Shown: positions 1 to 9,337, counted from the stretch's first letter. The stretch is DNA of 64,000 nt from Corynebacterium sp. (GCF_030532715.1 NZ_JAUNKO010000006.1:209383-273382), one strand, 5' to 3'. Numbers and translations: made by a program. Notes: a model not told the origin generated them from the letters alone.

Positions 1-1383
1 GGTTATGCGCAGGCCAACAAGTGGGCCATGGAGTTCTCCAAGGCTGCGAATAAGGCTGAATTCCTGGCACAGAACGCTACGCTCGATGACCCCGGGCAGA
101 CGAAGCTGACCGGCCCGAACGGTGACGCGGTCTTCGACGCCCTGCCGCTTGGCCTGTACATCGTGGAAGAACTGTCCAGCGCGGACTATCCCGATGGGCT
201 CAAGGTCAACGGTGAGCAATTCAACGGTGTGGTTGCACCGTCCGCCCCGTTTGCTCTGTTCCTGCCCATGACTGATCCAGTCGACGGTTCCAAGTGGAAC
301 TACGACGTGCACTCCGTGCCGAAGAACAGCAGTGTGAGCATCGATAAGAAGGTTGAGGACTTCAAAGACAACCGCGGTTACAACGCCGGCGATGTGCTCA
401 ACTACACCATCACCACGGACATTCCTCGCGTGGAACCGAACCAGACGATCCGCGACTACGCGATTACCGATACCCTGCCCAAGGAAGTTGCGTTCACCGA
501 TGACAACAAGGCGAACGTTGTGGTCAAGGTTGGAGACACCCAAGCCACCGCTGATGTTGATTACATCATTGAGGGCGTCAACACCCCGCATGTCCGTATC
601 GCATTCACCGACCAGGGCTTTGCCAAGCTGAAGGAAAACGGCGGCAAGAAGGTCACGGTAACGCTGCCCGCCACCATCACCGCTCCGGTTGTTGCGGACG
701 TGGACCCTGACGACGCCGCGCAGCCGCTGGGCAACGACGGCAACGATGTCAACGACGGTGTGGCCGTCAACCGCGCGGTGCTGAGTTTCACCAACGACGC
801 CGGGTTCAAGGTGGAGACGGAATCCAACGCTGTGAAGTCCCGCTGGGGCAACCTGCGCGTGCTCAAGACTGATCCCCAGAAGGCCAACGCTGGCGAAGCC
901 GCCCTCGACGGCGCGAAGTTCGAACTGTACCGCTGCTCTGATGCTGACACCAAGATTGGGGACAAGATCACCGTCGGCGGCAAGAGCGAGTGGACTTCCG
1001 GTGAGGATGGCACGAAAGGCCTGATCACCATCAGCGGCCTTCAGGTTACTGACCTGCTGAACAACGAGAGCGTTCCCAATGGTGAGGAAGCAAAGTACTG
1101 CCTGCAGGAAACCAAGGCGCCCGAGGGTTACGAGCTGAGCCCGAAGATGCACGTCATCGAGTTCAAGGAAGAAAACCTGGACAACGCTGATCCGGTCACC
1201 ATTGCGGGCGTGACCGTGCAAAACGATCGCATCAGCCAGACCGCCGAGGTGGTCAACGTGACCAAGAGCTCCAGCTTCCTGCCCAACACCGGTGGCGCGG
1301 GTATCGGCATCCTCATGGCAATCGGTGCGGCCATTATCGGTGCCGGGCTGTGGGCTGCAAAGCGCATGAGCCGCAAAGCATAG
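1..1383 (+). CDS. SpaA-type major pilin, 5' end outside window
   Basis: Backbone subunit of a sortase-assembled pilus, displayed on the cell envelope. The reading frame is open from base 1, so the true start and signal peptide lie upstream. The visible part has a prealbumin-like segment (GLYIVEEL), Ig/CNA-like domains, an E-box-like stretch (YCLQETKAPEGYEL) that in this family carries the Glu of an isopeptide bond, and a C-terminal sorting signal LPNTGG followed by a hydrophobic helix and a basic tail (KRMSRKA). The next gene on the same strand is a class C sortase, as expected for a backbone pilin. The pilin-motif lysine cannot be assigned because the N-terminus is missing. The product class is firm; which Spa type it is stays unknown. 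Confidence 0.93.
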   Translation, partial: GYAQANKWAMEFSKAANKAEFLAQNATLDDPGQTKLTGPNGDAVFDALPLGLYIVEELSSADYPDGLKVNGEQFNGVVAPSAPFALFLPMTDPVDGSKWNYDVHSVPKNSSVSIDKKVEDFKDNRGYNAGDVLNYTITTDIPRVEPNQTIRDYAITDTLPKEVAFTDDNKANVVVKVGDTQATADVDYIIEGVNTPHVRIAFTDQGFAKLKENGGKKVTVTLPATITAPVVADVDPDDAAQPLGNDGNDVNDGVAVNRAVLSFTNDAGFKVETESNAVKSRWGNLRVLKTDPQKANAGEAALDGAKFELYRCSDADTKIGDKITVGGKSEWTSGEDGTKGLITISGLQVTDLLNNESVPNGEEAKYCLQETKAPEGYELSPKMHVIEFKEENLDNADPVTIAGVTVQNDRISQTAEVVNVTKSSSFLPNTGGAGIGILMAIGAAIIGAGLWAAKRMSRKA

Positions 1384-1502
1384 CTCGCAGGTGAGCTAGC
1401 ACGCTGGGGCCACGCGGGCGTCGAAACGCGGGTGGTAGGCCCGCGGGGAGCCTTTGAAAATCCCCGCACGGTGAACGTACGAACGCAACAATTGGAGCAG
1501 CA

Positions 1503-2450
1503 GTGGGGCAACACACAATCGTGACACAACAACCGCAGCCGGAGCCCGCCCCGGATGCGGCCACGCAACGCCCCCGGTTGCGCCAAATACTCCTCCCAAT
1601 TTGCATCATCTTGGTGGGAATGTGTGTGCTGCTGTACCCAGTGATAGCTACCCAGTGGAATAACATCCAACAGCAGTACGTCACCGAAGAATACGCGAAG
1701 TTCGTCGAGGAACAACCCGAAGAACTGCGCAATGAAATGTTCGAATCGGCGCTGCGCTATAATCTTGAAAACACTGGGACGCCCATCCTGGATCCGTGGT
1801 TAGCGCAAGTCGCCGAAGACAACGGCGACTACCAGGAATACCTCGCGCAGCTGAAAACCAATGGGCCGATGGCGCAAATCATCGTCCCTGCGGCCAAAGT
1901 AAAACTGCCGGTATACCACGGTAGCGATGAAAAAACCCTGGAAAAGGGCGTCGGCCACCTCTTTGGCACGAGCCTGCCGGTGGGCGGGGAATCGACGCAC
2001 TCCGTGCTCACCGGGCATACCGGTCTGACGAACGCCACGCTGTTTGACAATCTGACGGACGTTCGCGTCGGTGACGCGATTTACCTCAATGTTCTAGGAA
2101 ACAGGCTGAAGTACGAGGTTGATCAGCTCAACGTCGTGCTGCCGAGCGAGGTTGAACAGCTAGCCGTGGTGGAGGGCGAAGACCTAGTCACGCTGATTAC
2201 CTGCACGCCTTATGGCATCAACTCGCACCGCCTGTTAGTGCGGGGGCATCGGGTGCCCATGGAACCCGAAGACGAAAAACTCTTGGACGAGCAGGGCGGA
2301 CTCACCTGGCAATGGTGGATGCTGGCGGCTATCGGCGCGTGCGCTTTGGTACTCCTCCTCGTAGTGATTTGGTTGCTCCGGGCGCTGCGGCGCGGCCGCG
2401 TGGTTGCCGCACCCGATAGCGAGGTTGGTAGCGATGCCCAAGGCGAGTAG
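1503..2450 (+). CDS. Class C (pilin-polymerising) sortase
   Basis: Membrane transpeptidase that links pilin subunits into the pilus shaft. It has an N-terminal membrane helix (about residues 28-50), a lid motif DPW at 97-99 typical of class C, His172 in TGHTG, Cys234 in TLITC, Arg243 in the SHR that follows, and a second C-terminal membrane helix (about 270-295), also typical of class C. The GTG start at 1503 has a GGAG a few bases upstream. The gene lies 119 bp after the backbone pilin and overlaps the next pilin gene by 17 bp, so the three form one assembly unit in the spaA-srtA-spaB order known from C. diphtheriae. Confidence 0.95.
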   Translation: MGQHTIVTQQPQPEPAPDAATQRPRLRQILLPICIILVGMCVLLYPVIATQWNNIQQQYVTEEYAKFVEEQPEELRNEMFESALRYNLENTGTPILDPWLAQVAEDNGDYQEYLAQLKTNGPMAQIIVPAAKVKLPVYHGSDEKTLEKGVGHLFGTSLPVGGESTHSVLTGHTGLTNATLFDNLTDVRVGDAIYLNVLGNRLKYEVDQLNVVLPSEVEQLAVVEGEDLVTLITCTPYGINSHRLLVRGHRVPMEPEDEKLLDEQGGLTWQWWMLAAIGACALVLLLVVIWLLRALRRGRVVAAPDSEVGSDAQGE

Positions 2451-3105
2451 CCCCCTCAAACGCGTAGTGCGGGCGGCGGCAGCCACGGTTGCAGTTGTAG
2501 CCTTTGTGACATTGCCGAGCGCGCACGCGGATTCGCACACCGTGATGGGAAATTCGGCGAACCTTGAGGTGGCTTCCATTGACACCACTCGTGCCGGCGC
2601 GCTTACGCTGGTGAAAGCGGTGGGTGAGCGGCCGCAGCCCGCGCGTGAGGCGAGGTTTACGGCGAAGCGCATCCAGGGGATTGACCTCACGCACCCAGCG
2701 GGCTGGGAGTCTGCGCGGAGCATGACCGTGGCGCAGGCCGTGGACGCGAAAAGTGACTACATTGATAGCGCGTATACCGACGCCGCGGGCGAGGCCAAGC
2801 TGTCCGACCTGCCGCTCGGGCTGTACCTGGTGACTGAAACTGTTCCGGGGAACACCACCGCCCGGGTGGAGCCTTTCTTGCTGACTATCCCAAGCGGCAG
2901 CGTGGACGGTCGCTTGTGGGAATACCACGTACGCGTAGCCGCGAAAGCCGTGCAGCACGCTGGCGCTGACTCCGATAGTGCGTCAAACTTTGGGTTGCGG
3001 AAGCGCGAGCGGAGTTTGGCGTCGACGGGCGCGCAGGTATTGGGAGTGCTGGCTGTTGGCGTTGGTCTGGTGTTGGGTGGTTTGGTGCTGCGGCGGATTC
3101 GATAG
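2434..3105 (+). CDS. SpaB-like base/minor pilin with LASTG sorting signal
   Basis: Small pilin of 223 aa, probably the cell-wall anchoring base subunit. The ATG at 2434 is preferred over an upstream TTG because GAGG lies about 9 bp ahead and the product then begins with a clear signal peptide (KRVVRAAAATVAVVAF, cleavage near AHA-DSH). The middle has one prealbumin-like domain (GLYLVTETV). The C-terminus has LASTG at about 195-199, a hydrophobic helix and RRIR. Ala replaces Pro in the LPxTG motif. As I recall, C. diphtheriae SpaB and SpaE carry a similar LAFTG, which supports the base-pilin role. No tip pilin follows; the next gene is on the other strand. Confidence 0.88.
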   Translation: MPKASSPLKRVVRAAAATVAVVAFVTLPSAHADSHTVMGNSANLEVASIDTTRAGALTLVKAVGERPQPAREARFTAKRIQGIDLTHPAGWESARSMTVAQAVDAKSDYIDSAYTDAAGEAKLSDLPLGLYLVTETVPGNTTARVEPFLLTIPSGSVDGRLWEYHVRVAAKAVQHAGADSDSASNFGLRKRERSLASTGAQVLGVLAVGVGLVLGGLVLRRIR

Positions 3106-3729
3106 TTAATCGTTATCACTGGTGGCGGCGATGATGTCGGCGCGGGCGCGCGCGACCCGCGAGCGGATCGTGCCCACGCGCACCCCGGCAATTTTCGCCG
3201 CTTCGTCGTAGGTATAGCCCAACACTTGCGTGAGGATCAGCGCTTCGCGGCGCTCATCCGAAAGCTGGTCGATGAGCATTCGGGCGTCAACCCAATCTGC
3301 CCAAGAGTTTGAACTTTCGGCGCTCGCGTGGGCGTCTTCGTACTCGGTTGCGGATTTGCGGGGGCGCGCGAGGTCGTGTCGAATATTGTCCACCCACACC
3401 CGGCGTGCCAGTGACAATATCCAAGTACGTGCGGAGGAGCGTGCCGCAAAGCGGGGGAGTGCGCCGATCACCCTGAGGTAGGTTTCCTGGGTTAGGTCGT
3501 CGGCGATGTCGCGACCCCCCAAATGAGCAAGCAGCCTCCAAACATCTGTTTGGGTCGCTTGGATGAATCCTGTGAGTGCTTCCTTGTCGCCGCGGCCAGC
3601 TTTGATGGCTAGCTCAGTGACGCGCGCGTCGTCGCGCTCAAGGTATGAACTCACACCTGATAAGACTACCAGCGCCTGCCTGCGGTTTGAGGCTCCGCGC
3701 GCCGCCGCGTATGCCGTTGTCGTTCGCAT
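3106..3729 (-). CDS. sigC: ECF-type RNA polymerase sigma factor, SigC-like
   Basis: Alternative sigma factor that directs RNA polymerase to a stress regulon. Sigma region 2 is seen in the DIADDLTQETYLRV segment, and region 4 (a helix-turn-helix) in TYDEAAKIAGVRVGTIRSRV near the C-terminus. No anti-sigma gene is adjacent. It lies divergent from catalase, the arrangement I recall for sigC and katA in C. glutamicum, hence the symbol. The start is uncertain: an ATG at 3729 is taken, a GTG at 3735 is in frame, and neither has a good ribosome binding site. About 30 residues precede the conserved part, so an internal start is also possible. Confidence 0.85.
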   Translation of the reverse strand: MRTTTAYAAARGASNRRQALVVLSGVSSYLERDDARVTELAIKAGRGDKEALTGFIQATQTDVWRLLAHLGGRDIADDLTQETYLRVIGALPRFAARSSARTWILSLARRVWVDNIRHDLARPRKSATEYEDAHASAESSNSWADWVDARMLIDQLSDERREALILTQVLGYTYDEAAKIAGVRVGTIRSRVARARADIIAATSDND

Positions 3730-3790
3730 TCGCACTGTTCAGCCTAGGTAACTGCATTAATAAGTGATTGCCTATTAAAAAAGAAAATGC

Positions 3791-3819
3791 TTGCAGGTTT
3801 TACGTATCAGTTGTATGGT
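3791..3819 (+). promoter_or_regulatory. Probable katA promoter
   Basis: TTGCAG (3791-3796) and TATGGT (3814-3819) are separated by 17 bp. This places a transcription start about 26 bp before the katA ATG. The AT-rich stretch just upstream (3750-3785) contrasts with the surrounding GC-rich DNA and could hold regulator sites shared with divergent sigC. Confidence 0.6.
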
Positions 3820-3851
3820 GGAGTCACCAGCCCCCTTGAAAGGAATCACCT

Positions 3852-5369
3852 ATGTCTGATGTGTCTGACATCGCCTCGCGCGGCAAGTGCCCGGTCGCGC
3901 ACGGCCCGTCCACAGGTTTGAACGGCGCCCCCGTTGCCAGTGAAAACCACTCCATTACTCAGGGACAACAGGGCACCGTTGCACTGCACGATTTCCACTT
4001 GCTGGAAAAGCTCGCCCACTTCAACCGGGAGCGTGTCCCGGAGCGCGTTGTGCACGCGAAAGGTTCCGGCGCGTTCGGCGAATTCCACGTCACCGAGGAT
4101 GTTTCGGCTTATACCTGTGCGGCGCTGTTTCAGCCCGGTGTGACCACCCCGATGTTGGTGCGTTTCTCCACGGTCGCCGGGGAGCAAGGCAGCCCCGACT
4201 CCTGGCGCGACGTCCGCGGATTCGCCTGCAAGTTCTATACCACTGAGGGAAATTACGACATTGTGGGTAATAACACCCCAGTGTTCTTTATCCGCGACGG
4301 TATTAAGTTCCCCGATTTCATCCACTCACAGAAGCGCCTGCCGCACACCGGCCTGCGCGATGCGAATATGCAGTGGGATTTCTGGACCCGCAGCCCCGAG
4401 ACCGCGCACCAGGTGACATACCTGATGGGTGATCGTGGCATCCCGAAGACCTTCCGCCACATGGACGGTTTCGGTTCCCACACCTACCAGTGGGTGAATG
4501 AGGCCGGCGAGCGGTTCTGGGTGAAGTACCACTTTAAGACCCGCCAAGGCTGGGAGTACTACACGGATGAAGAGGCCGCTAAGGTCACGGGTGCCGACGC
4601 CGACTCCTCCCGCACCGACCTGTGGGAAGCTATCGAGCGTGGCGACTACCCCGCGTGGGACTTCTACGTGCAGATCATGCCGGTCGCCGAGGCTGAAAAC
4701 TACCGCTGGAACCCCTTCGACCTCACCAAGACTTGGTCGCACAAGGACTATCCATTGGTGAAGGTTGGCTACTTTGAGCTCAACCGTAACCCGGAGAACT
4801 TCTTCGCCCAGATCGAGCAGGCCGCATTCGCGCCCTCGAACTTGGTGCGCGGCGTCGGTTTCTCCCCGGATAAAATGCTGATCGCGCGTGGTTTCGCCTA
4901 CGCGGATGCGCACCGCTATCGCATCGGCGCAAACCACGAGCAGGTTCCGGTGAACCAGCCGGTGTGCCCGGTGAACTCCTACGCTCATGACGGCGCGATG
5001 ACCTATCAGTTCCGTGGCGCGGAACCCGTGTACTCCCCGAATGGGTACGGCCGCGAGGCTGGGTACAACGATTCCGGCAACACTGTCACCGTAGGCACCG
5101 CCGGGGACATGGGCTTGTGGGACGTGCACGGCACTGACTTCACCCGCGGCGCATACGTGCAGCACCCCGAGGACGACGATTTCATCCAGGCGGGTCAGCT
5201 TGTGCGCAACGTGCTTGACGACGCCGCCCGCGAGCGCCTCGCCGGTAACATCGCCCGCGCCATGAGCGGCGTATCCCCCGAGGTTGAGCAGCGCGTGTAC
5301 GAGTATTGGACCAACGTGGATTCCTGGCTCGGCGGACGCGTCCGCGAGCTGTACACCGCTCACAAGTAG
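3852..5369 (+). CDS. katA: Monofunctional haem catalase
   Basis: Breaks down hydrogen peroxide to water and oxygen in the cytoplasm. It is a small-subunit catalase of 505 aa. Visible active-site residues are His68 (RVVHAKG), Asn141 (VGNNTPVFF) and the proximal haem ligand Tyr350 ([12 protein letters not shown]). The ATG at 3852 has GAAAGG ahead. A strong terminator follows, so it is a single-gene transcript. It is transcribed divergently from the sigC-like sigma factor. Confidence 0.98.
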   Translation: MSDVSDIASRGKCPVAHGPSTGLNGAPVASENHSITQGQQGTVALHDFHLLEKLAHFNRERVPERVVHAKGSGAFGEFHVTEDVSAYTCAALFQPGVTTPMLVRFSTVAGEQGSPDSWRDVRGFACKFYTTEGNYDIVGNNTPVFFIRDGIKFPDFIHSQKRLPHTGLRDANMQWDFWTRSPETAHQVTYLMGDRGIPKTFRHMDGFGSHTYQWVNEAGERFWVKYHFKTRQGWEYYTDEEAAKVTGADADSSRTDLWEAIERGDYPAWDFYVQIMPVAEAENYRWNPFDLTKTWSHKDYPLVKVGYFELNRNPENFFAQIEQAAFAPSNLVRGVGFSPDKMLIARGFAYADAHRYRIGANHEQVPVNQPVCPVNSYAHDGAMTYQFRGAEPVYSPNGYGREAGYNDSGNTVTVGTAGDMGLWDVHGTDFTRGAYVQHPEDDDFIQAGQLVRNVLDDAARERLAGNIARAMSGVSPEVEQRVYEYWTNVDSWLGGRVRELYTAHK

Positions 5370-5404
5370 GTGCTCACAAACTTTCGGTAGTTATCTTTCG
5401 GTCG

Positions 5405-5464
5405 CGCTAACGCCGCCCCGTGCATTCAGACAATGTCTGTAGCGGGGGCGGCGTTAGCGTTTTC
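5405..5464 (+). terminator. Terminator of katA, nested hairpins
   Basis: A perfect 15-bp stem pairs 5405-5419 with 5445-5459 and is followed by TTTT. The 25-nt loop contains a second perfect hairpin, CAGAC-AAT-GTCTG (5427-5439). Confidence 0.85.
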
Positions 5465-5531
5465 ATACGCACCGAGCGCATTCTCATTACAATGGCGGGA
5501 GCTACTCACTGAGACGAAAGGGCTTGCGAGA

Positions 5532-5963
5532 ATGTCAGAAACTTTGTATACCGCCACCGTTGCTTCGACCGGCGGCGGCCGTGACGGGCGTGTCGAATCC
5601 GCTTGCGGAGACCTCGCCCTCGATGTGCGCCCCCCGAAGGCCCTCGGTGGGGCGGGTGGTGCCGCCAACCCAGAGCTGCTATTCGCTGCCGCTTGGGCAT
5701 CGTGTTTCAACGGTGCGTTGCAGCTCATGATGAAAAACGAGGGCGTGGACGTGGCACAGCACCAACCCACCGTCACCGCTGAGACGAGTCTGCACCGCGA
5801 TCCCAGCGACAGCGGCTTCCGGCTTTCCGGCAAGATCACCGTCGAGTTCGAAAACCAGGAGGCACTTGCCGACGCCGCGGGCCTCGTCGCCAAGGCCCAC
5901 GCGTTCTGCCCCTACTCCAAGGCCGTTGCTGGCAACTTCGATGCGGAAGCTGTCCTCGGGTAA
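5532..5963 (+). CDS. ohr: Organic hydroperoxide resistance protein (Ohr/OsmC family)
   Basis: Thiol peroxidase that reduces organic hydroperoxides. It is 143 aa, the usual Ohr length. The two family cysteines are present: Cys58 in AAAWASCF and Cys126 in HAFCPYSKA. The ATG at 5532 is chosen over an upstream in-frame start because the family N-terminus (ETLYTATVAS) begins there and GAAAGG lies about 12 bp ahead. A possible -10 TACAAT lies near 5486. It follows katA but is separated by a terminator, so the two are functionally rather than transcriptionally linked. No OhrR-type regulator is adjacent. Confidence 0.93.
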   Translation: MSETLYTATVASTGGGRDGRVESACGDLALDVRPPKALGGAGGAANPELLFAAAWASCFNGALQLMMKNEGVDVAQHQPTVTAETSLHRDPSDSGFRLSGKITVEFENQEALADAAGLVAKAHAFCPYSKAVAGNFDAEAVLG

Positions 5964-5989
5964 CCGCATTATTTTTCGGCGCGTAACCG

Positions 5990-6679
5990 TCAGGTGCCGC
6001 CGGTGTAGAAATCGTTGACGTAACCCGTGGCGCCAAACGCGCCAAACCCTAGCTTTTCCAGCTTTTCGGGCGGGGGGCGGAGGGCGTCAGCATCCTCGAA
6101 GTCTTCGCGCACGAACTCGAAATACTCGGCGTCGGTCATGCGGTCAAAATCGGGGATGTAGAAGCCATCGTCGTCGGCCTGGTCGGTCGGCGGGCAGTAT
6201 GGCTCAAGGAAAATCGTGCGCAGCCGCTCCTTGGCCTGGGTGGGGGATTGTCGTACTTCCATAAGAAGTCGCCGCGCAGCCTGCATTTTATTGGCGCAGA
6301 TCATGAAAATAATCTCGCCAGCCTCCAGCAGAAAATGCGTGGCATGTGCCAGTTCCGCCCGCTGCAGTGTTGAACGCACGCCTGCGACCATGCGTTCCAA
6401 TTCCCTGTGTGGAACTACCGGGTGCTGTTTGTTTAACGTGAGGCAGGAATCCATAAACCCCTCGGCGCAGTCCCGGCCACCTGCGAAATCCGCGAGAATT
6501 GCGATGGGTTCTTCGGCGTCGCCGTTGGCAAAGATTCGCGTGGCAACTTGCGTCGGGGCCACGCTGCACATCAGCAAAAACAATAAGGGGGATTCGTATC
6601 GGGCTTGGGCTACTAGCACGTGGCGGAGTTGTCCGTCCGCCGTTGGCCCGACCGCAAAAAGGTATGAACTATTTGACAC
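5990..6679 (-). CDS. Hypothetical protein, no family recognised
   Basis: A 229-aa soluble protein that I cannot assign. The GTG start at 6679 is supported by GAGGAGG seven bases upstream. The N-terminal half has hydrophobic stretches (ESPLLFLLMCSVAP) but no clear membrane helix. The middle is helical (RELERMVAGVRSTLQRAELAHATHFLLEAGEIIFMI). The C-terminal third is acidic and rich in aromatic residues (DDDGFYIPDFDRMTDAEYFEF). It is collinear with the mrp operon and starts 64 bp after mnhG ends, so it may be read through from it. Composition matches its neighbours. Confidence 0.7.
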   Translation of the reverse strand: MSNSSYLFAVGPTADGQLRHVLVAQARYESPLLFLLMCSVAPTQVATRIFANGDAEEPIAILADFAGGRDCAEGFMDSCLTLNKQHPVVPHRELERMVAGVRSTLQRAELAHATHFLLEAGEIIFMICANKMQAARRLLMEVRQSPTQAKERLRTIFLEPYCPPTDQADDDGFYIPDFDRMTDAEYFEFVREDFEDADALRPPPEKLEKLGFGAFGATGYVNDFYTGGT

Positions 6680-6743
6680 GGCGAATCCTCCTCAACAATG
6701 GTGCCTTGAACACCGCTTTACGCGCCAAGCCACCCGAAGGTAG

Positions 6744-7091
6744 CTACTGTGCAGCTTCTGTAGGTAGGTTACCTTGTGCAATCTGTTTATCTTCAACCGC
6801 GACCCCGTGAATGCATCGGCCCATGTAGAAACTGGACACACTGGCAACCACAAGCACGCCAACAATGGCAATAATCGCGCGGACGAGGTTGTTGGGGTCA
6901 AAACCCACGGTGGCCCAATCATGGATCAGGTGAGCCAGCAACAGGAACGGCAACGCCACGCCCGTGGTAGGTCCCATGACATTTGCTCTAGTCAACGCGT
7001 CCGGGGAACGCCACATCGCCACCGCGGTGAGTGCCACCAATACGGTGGAAAATACGGCAATGATGGCAACAATAATTTCGACGATGGACAT
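6744..7091 (-). CDS. mnhG: Mrp Na+/H+ antiporter subunit G
   Basis: Small membrane subunit of the multi-subunit cation/proton antiporter, 115 aa, with three predicted membrane helices. The central segment (RSPDALTRANVMGPTTGVALPFLL) matches the MnhG/PhaG family. It is the last gene of the A-C-D-E-F-G set, one base after mnhF. Confidence 0.92.
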   Translation of the reverse strand: MSIVEIIVAIIAVFSTVLVALTAVAMWRSPDALTRANVMGPTTGVALPFLLLAHLIHDWATVGFDPNNLVRAIIAIVGVLVVASVSSFYMGRCIHGVAVEDKQIAQGNLPTEAAQ

Positions 7092-7092
7092 G

Positions 7093-7362
7093 TTAACGGC
7101 GCCCCTTCGACAAAATGCGGGCAGTGGACACGGTAGTAATCAAGCCGAGCAGGCCCGCAAGTAGCGCCACCTCGTAGGTAATAAACGTACGGTTCAGCAG
7201 CGACCATAATAGATACGTGGCCACCATTGTGTAAAACACCATATCGGCAAGGACGGCGCGGCTGGACATCTTCTTTACCTTCAAAATCAGCACCAGGTTT
7301 GCCAGCAACGCAAGCCCAGACACCGCTATGCACGCGGAAATAATCAACTCAAATGGGGTCAC
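7093..7362 (-). CDS. mnhF: Mrp Na+/H+ antiporter subunit F
   Basis: 89-aa membrane subunit with three predicted helices, the usual MnhF size. The RAVLADMVFYTMVATYLL segment resembles the family core. It overlaps mnhE by 4 bp, indicating translational coupling. Confidence 0.9.
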   Translation of the reverse strand: MTPFELIISACIAVSGLALLANLVLILKVKKMSSRAVLADMVFYTMVATYLLWSLLNRTFITYEVALLAGLLGLITTVSTARILSKGRR

Positions 7363-7838
7363 TGGTGCTCCTCTGGGTAATCGCGAACATCTGCGGTGGT
7401 GGGGTGCGGGTCTGTGCTCACAGGGCCGTAATTCGTATCCGAATGACCCGCCACAAACGTTGACCGCAGCGGATTGCCAGCGCCTTGGCCGGGGGCGCCG
7501 TGGTCGATGTCGGCGACGTGCGGGGCAAGACGCTCCTCCATATCCGCCAGACCCGCCAATACCTCAGCCGGATCCGCACCATACACCGCCTGAACGAGCA
7601 ACACTCGTGGGTCGCCTTCCTTCGCAGGATTGCGGAACCCCAACGATAGGGTGCCGGGCGTCATGGTCACCGAGGTAGAAAACAGCATCAATTCCTGATC
7701 CGTGGTCACCCGCAACGGGTACGCAACAATGATCGGGCACATCCGGGTCCGCCTGCGCAAAACATCCCGGCAAATCATCATCGCGCCTACAAACACTTGC
7801 GTAAACAGCCAATACGTGTACTTAATGGCGTGGATCAT
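7359..7838 (-). CDS. mnhE: Mrp Na+/H+ antiporter subunit E
   Basis: 159-aa subunit. The ATG at 7838 overlaps the mnhD stop by 4 bp; a longer frame upstream is only the shadow of mnhD. One or two membrane helices near the N-terminus are followed by the MnhE core (ITLSLGF-like segment TMTPGTLSLGF). The C-terminal 50 residues are hydrophilic and low in complexity (PVSTDPHPTTADVRDYPEE), probably a cytoplasmic tail specific to this lineage. Confidence 0.9.
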   Translation of the reverse strand: MIHAIKYTYWLFTQVFVGAMMICRDVLRRRTRMCPIIVAYPLRVTTDQELMLFSTSVTMTPGTLSLGFRNPAKEGDPRVLLVQAVYGADPAEVLAGLADMEERLAPHVADIDHGAPGQGAGNPLRSTFVAGHSDTNYGPVSTDPHPTTADVRDYPEEHQ

Positions 7839-9337
7839 CGTGGAACTCCAATCGCGTCGGAGACGTTGCCGAGCACCGCGGTGGTGTAGCTCGGGACGTC
7901 GAGAAGCCCGGCGGCGGCGTCCAAGGTAACGGCTGCAAGCGGTCCCGCGAAGGCAAACATTGCCAGGCTCAACACCGCCAACGTCGCACCCGGCAGCCCC
8001 AGCCACAATGGAACAACCAAATCCGCAGGCTTTTGGTGCATCGGCTTGCCCCAAAACGCTAACCGCCACGCGCGCAGCATCGACAGCAGCGCGCCGCAGC
8101 TAGCAACCACAATTACAGCGATGACCAGCCAGGACTGCCACGTCGCCTCCCGCGCCACGGCGCTGACCACAAACACCTTGCCCCACAAGCCGGAAAACGG
8201 TGGGAACCCCACCACGGAAAACGACCCCGCAACAAACACTGCGGCAATGAGCGGGTCGCGTCGCGCCAAGCCAGAAAGCCGCGCCAACCGTCCAGTGCCG
8301 TAGGTCTCTTCAATGGCGCCGGCAGTGAGCACGAGGGAACCGACCGTAATCATGTGGTGCAGCATGTAGAACATACCGGCGGCAAGCGAACGTTGCGGGT
8401 CCCCACCCAAGAACGCGAGTGTGACCAGGATAAACGGCATGCCGTTGACCATCTGGTAGGCGATGACGCGACGCAGCGTATGCTCGCCGAGGCCCGCAAA
8501 CCCGCCCACCAGCATCGACGCAATCATCACCACCATGATCAGCGTGGACCAGCGGGTATCCATATCAAAAATCACCACATACATGCGGAACAACGCGTAC
8601 ACCGCAACCTTGGTGTGCAGCCCCGAGAACAACCCCATCACGGCGGCGGACGTGCCGGGGTAGGTGCGCGGCAACCACGTGTGCACTGGGAACACGCCAG
8701 CTTTCACACACAAGGCGATGACCACCAACCCCATGGCCACAGTGACCGGTCCGTTGCCCGCCGCCGCCCCGGCGAGGGCGGCAACGTTGACCGTGCCGAT
8801 AATGCCGTACACCAACACCACGCCAATGAGCAGCACCGTTGAGGTGGTCAGGTTTACTAGCACGAACATTCGCCCGCTGGCCAGGCGGGACCAGGTGCCC
8901 GTCATGGCTAGCAAGCCATACGAGGGCAGCAACATCACCTCAATAAACACGAACAGGTTAAACAGGTCCGCGGTGAGCAAGGCGCCGTTGACACCGGCGG
9001 TGAGCATGAGCGCCAACGCGGGGTAAAACCTGGCCCGTGTCTCATCGGCCAAGGTGGCAAACCAGTTCGCCGCCACCGCCACAATGCTGGTAGTAATGAT
9101 CATCACCGCAGAAAACGCGTCCGCAGCAAACGGGATGGAAATCCCGCCGGGGAACAAGCCAACGTTGTGGGCGATCGTGCCGCCTAACGTTTCCTCCAAC
9201 AGGAAGCCGCCAGCCACAATGCCAAACGCCGGGACGAGGAAGTGCAGCGCGTCACGCACTATCCGCCACGGGGCGATCACTGCCACGGCCGCCGCGGCCA
9301 ACGGCACCGCAACAAAGAGGGGGAGTAACGCTTCCAT
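7835..9337 (-). CDS. mnhD: Mrp Na+/H+ antiporter subunit D
   Basis: 500-aa polytopic membrane protein homologous to the NuoM/NuoN proton-pumping subunits of complex I, with about 14 helices. The core includes the LFVFIEVMLLPSYGLLAMTG segment with the conserved Glu of the family and VKAGVFPVHTWLPRTYPGTSAAVMGL with the conserved Lys. It probably forms one of the ion paths together with the A subunit. It overlaps mnhE by 4 bp and mnhC by one base. Confidence 0.95.
   Translation of the reverse strand: MEALLPLFVAVPLAAAAVAVIAPWRIVRDALHFLVPAFGIVAGGFLLEETLGGTIAHNVGLFPGGISIPFAADAFSAVMIITTSIVAVAANWFATLADETRARFYPALALMLTAGVNGALLTADLFNLFVFIEVMLLPSYGLLAMTGTWSRLASGRMFVLVNLTTSTVLLIGVVLVYGIIGTVNVAALAGAAAGNGPVTVAMGLVVIALCVKAGVFPVHTWLPRTYPGTSAAVMGLFSGLHTKVAVYALFRMYVVIFDMDTRWSTLIMVVMIASMLVGGFAGLGEHTLRRVIAYQMVNGMPFILVTLAFLGGDPQRSLAAGMFYMLHHMITVGSLVLTAGAIEETYGTGRLARLSGLARRDPLIAAVFVAGSFSVVGFPPFSGLWGKVFVVSAVAREATWQSWLVIAVIVVASCGALLSMLRAWRLAFWGKPMHQKPADLVVPLWLGLPGATLAVLSLAMFAFAGPLAAVTLDAAAGLLDVPSYTTAVLGNVSDAIGVPR

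Noticed and set aside
561-1031. Long minus-strand frame inside the major pilin gene
   Set aside because: Shadow of the pilin; composition (S/T/P/A-rich) and lack of a ribosome binding site are those of an antisense frame in GC-rich DNA.
4326-5363. 345-codon frame antisense to katA
   Set aside because: Covers conserved catalase coding sequence, has no recognisable domain and no start signals.
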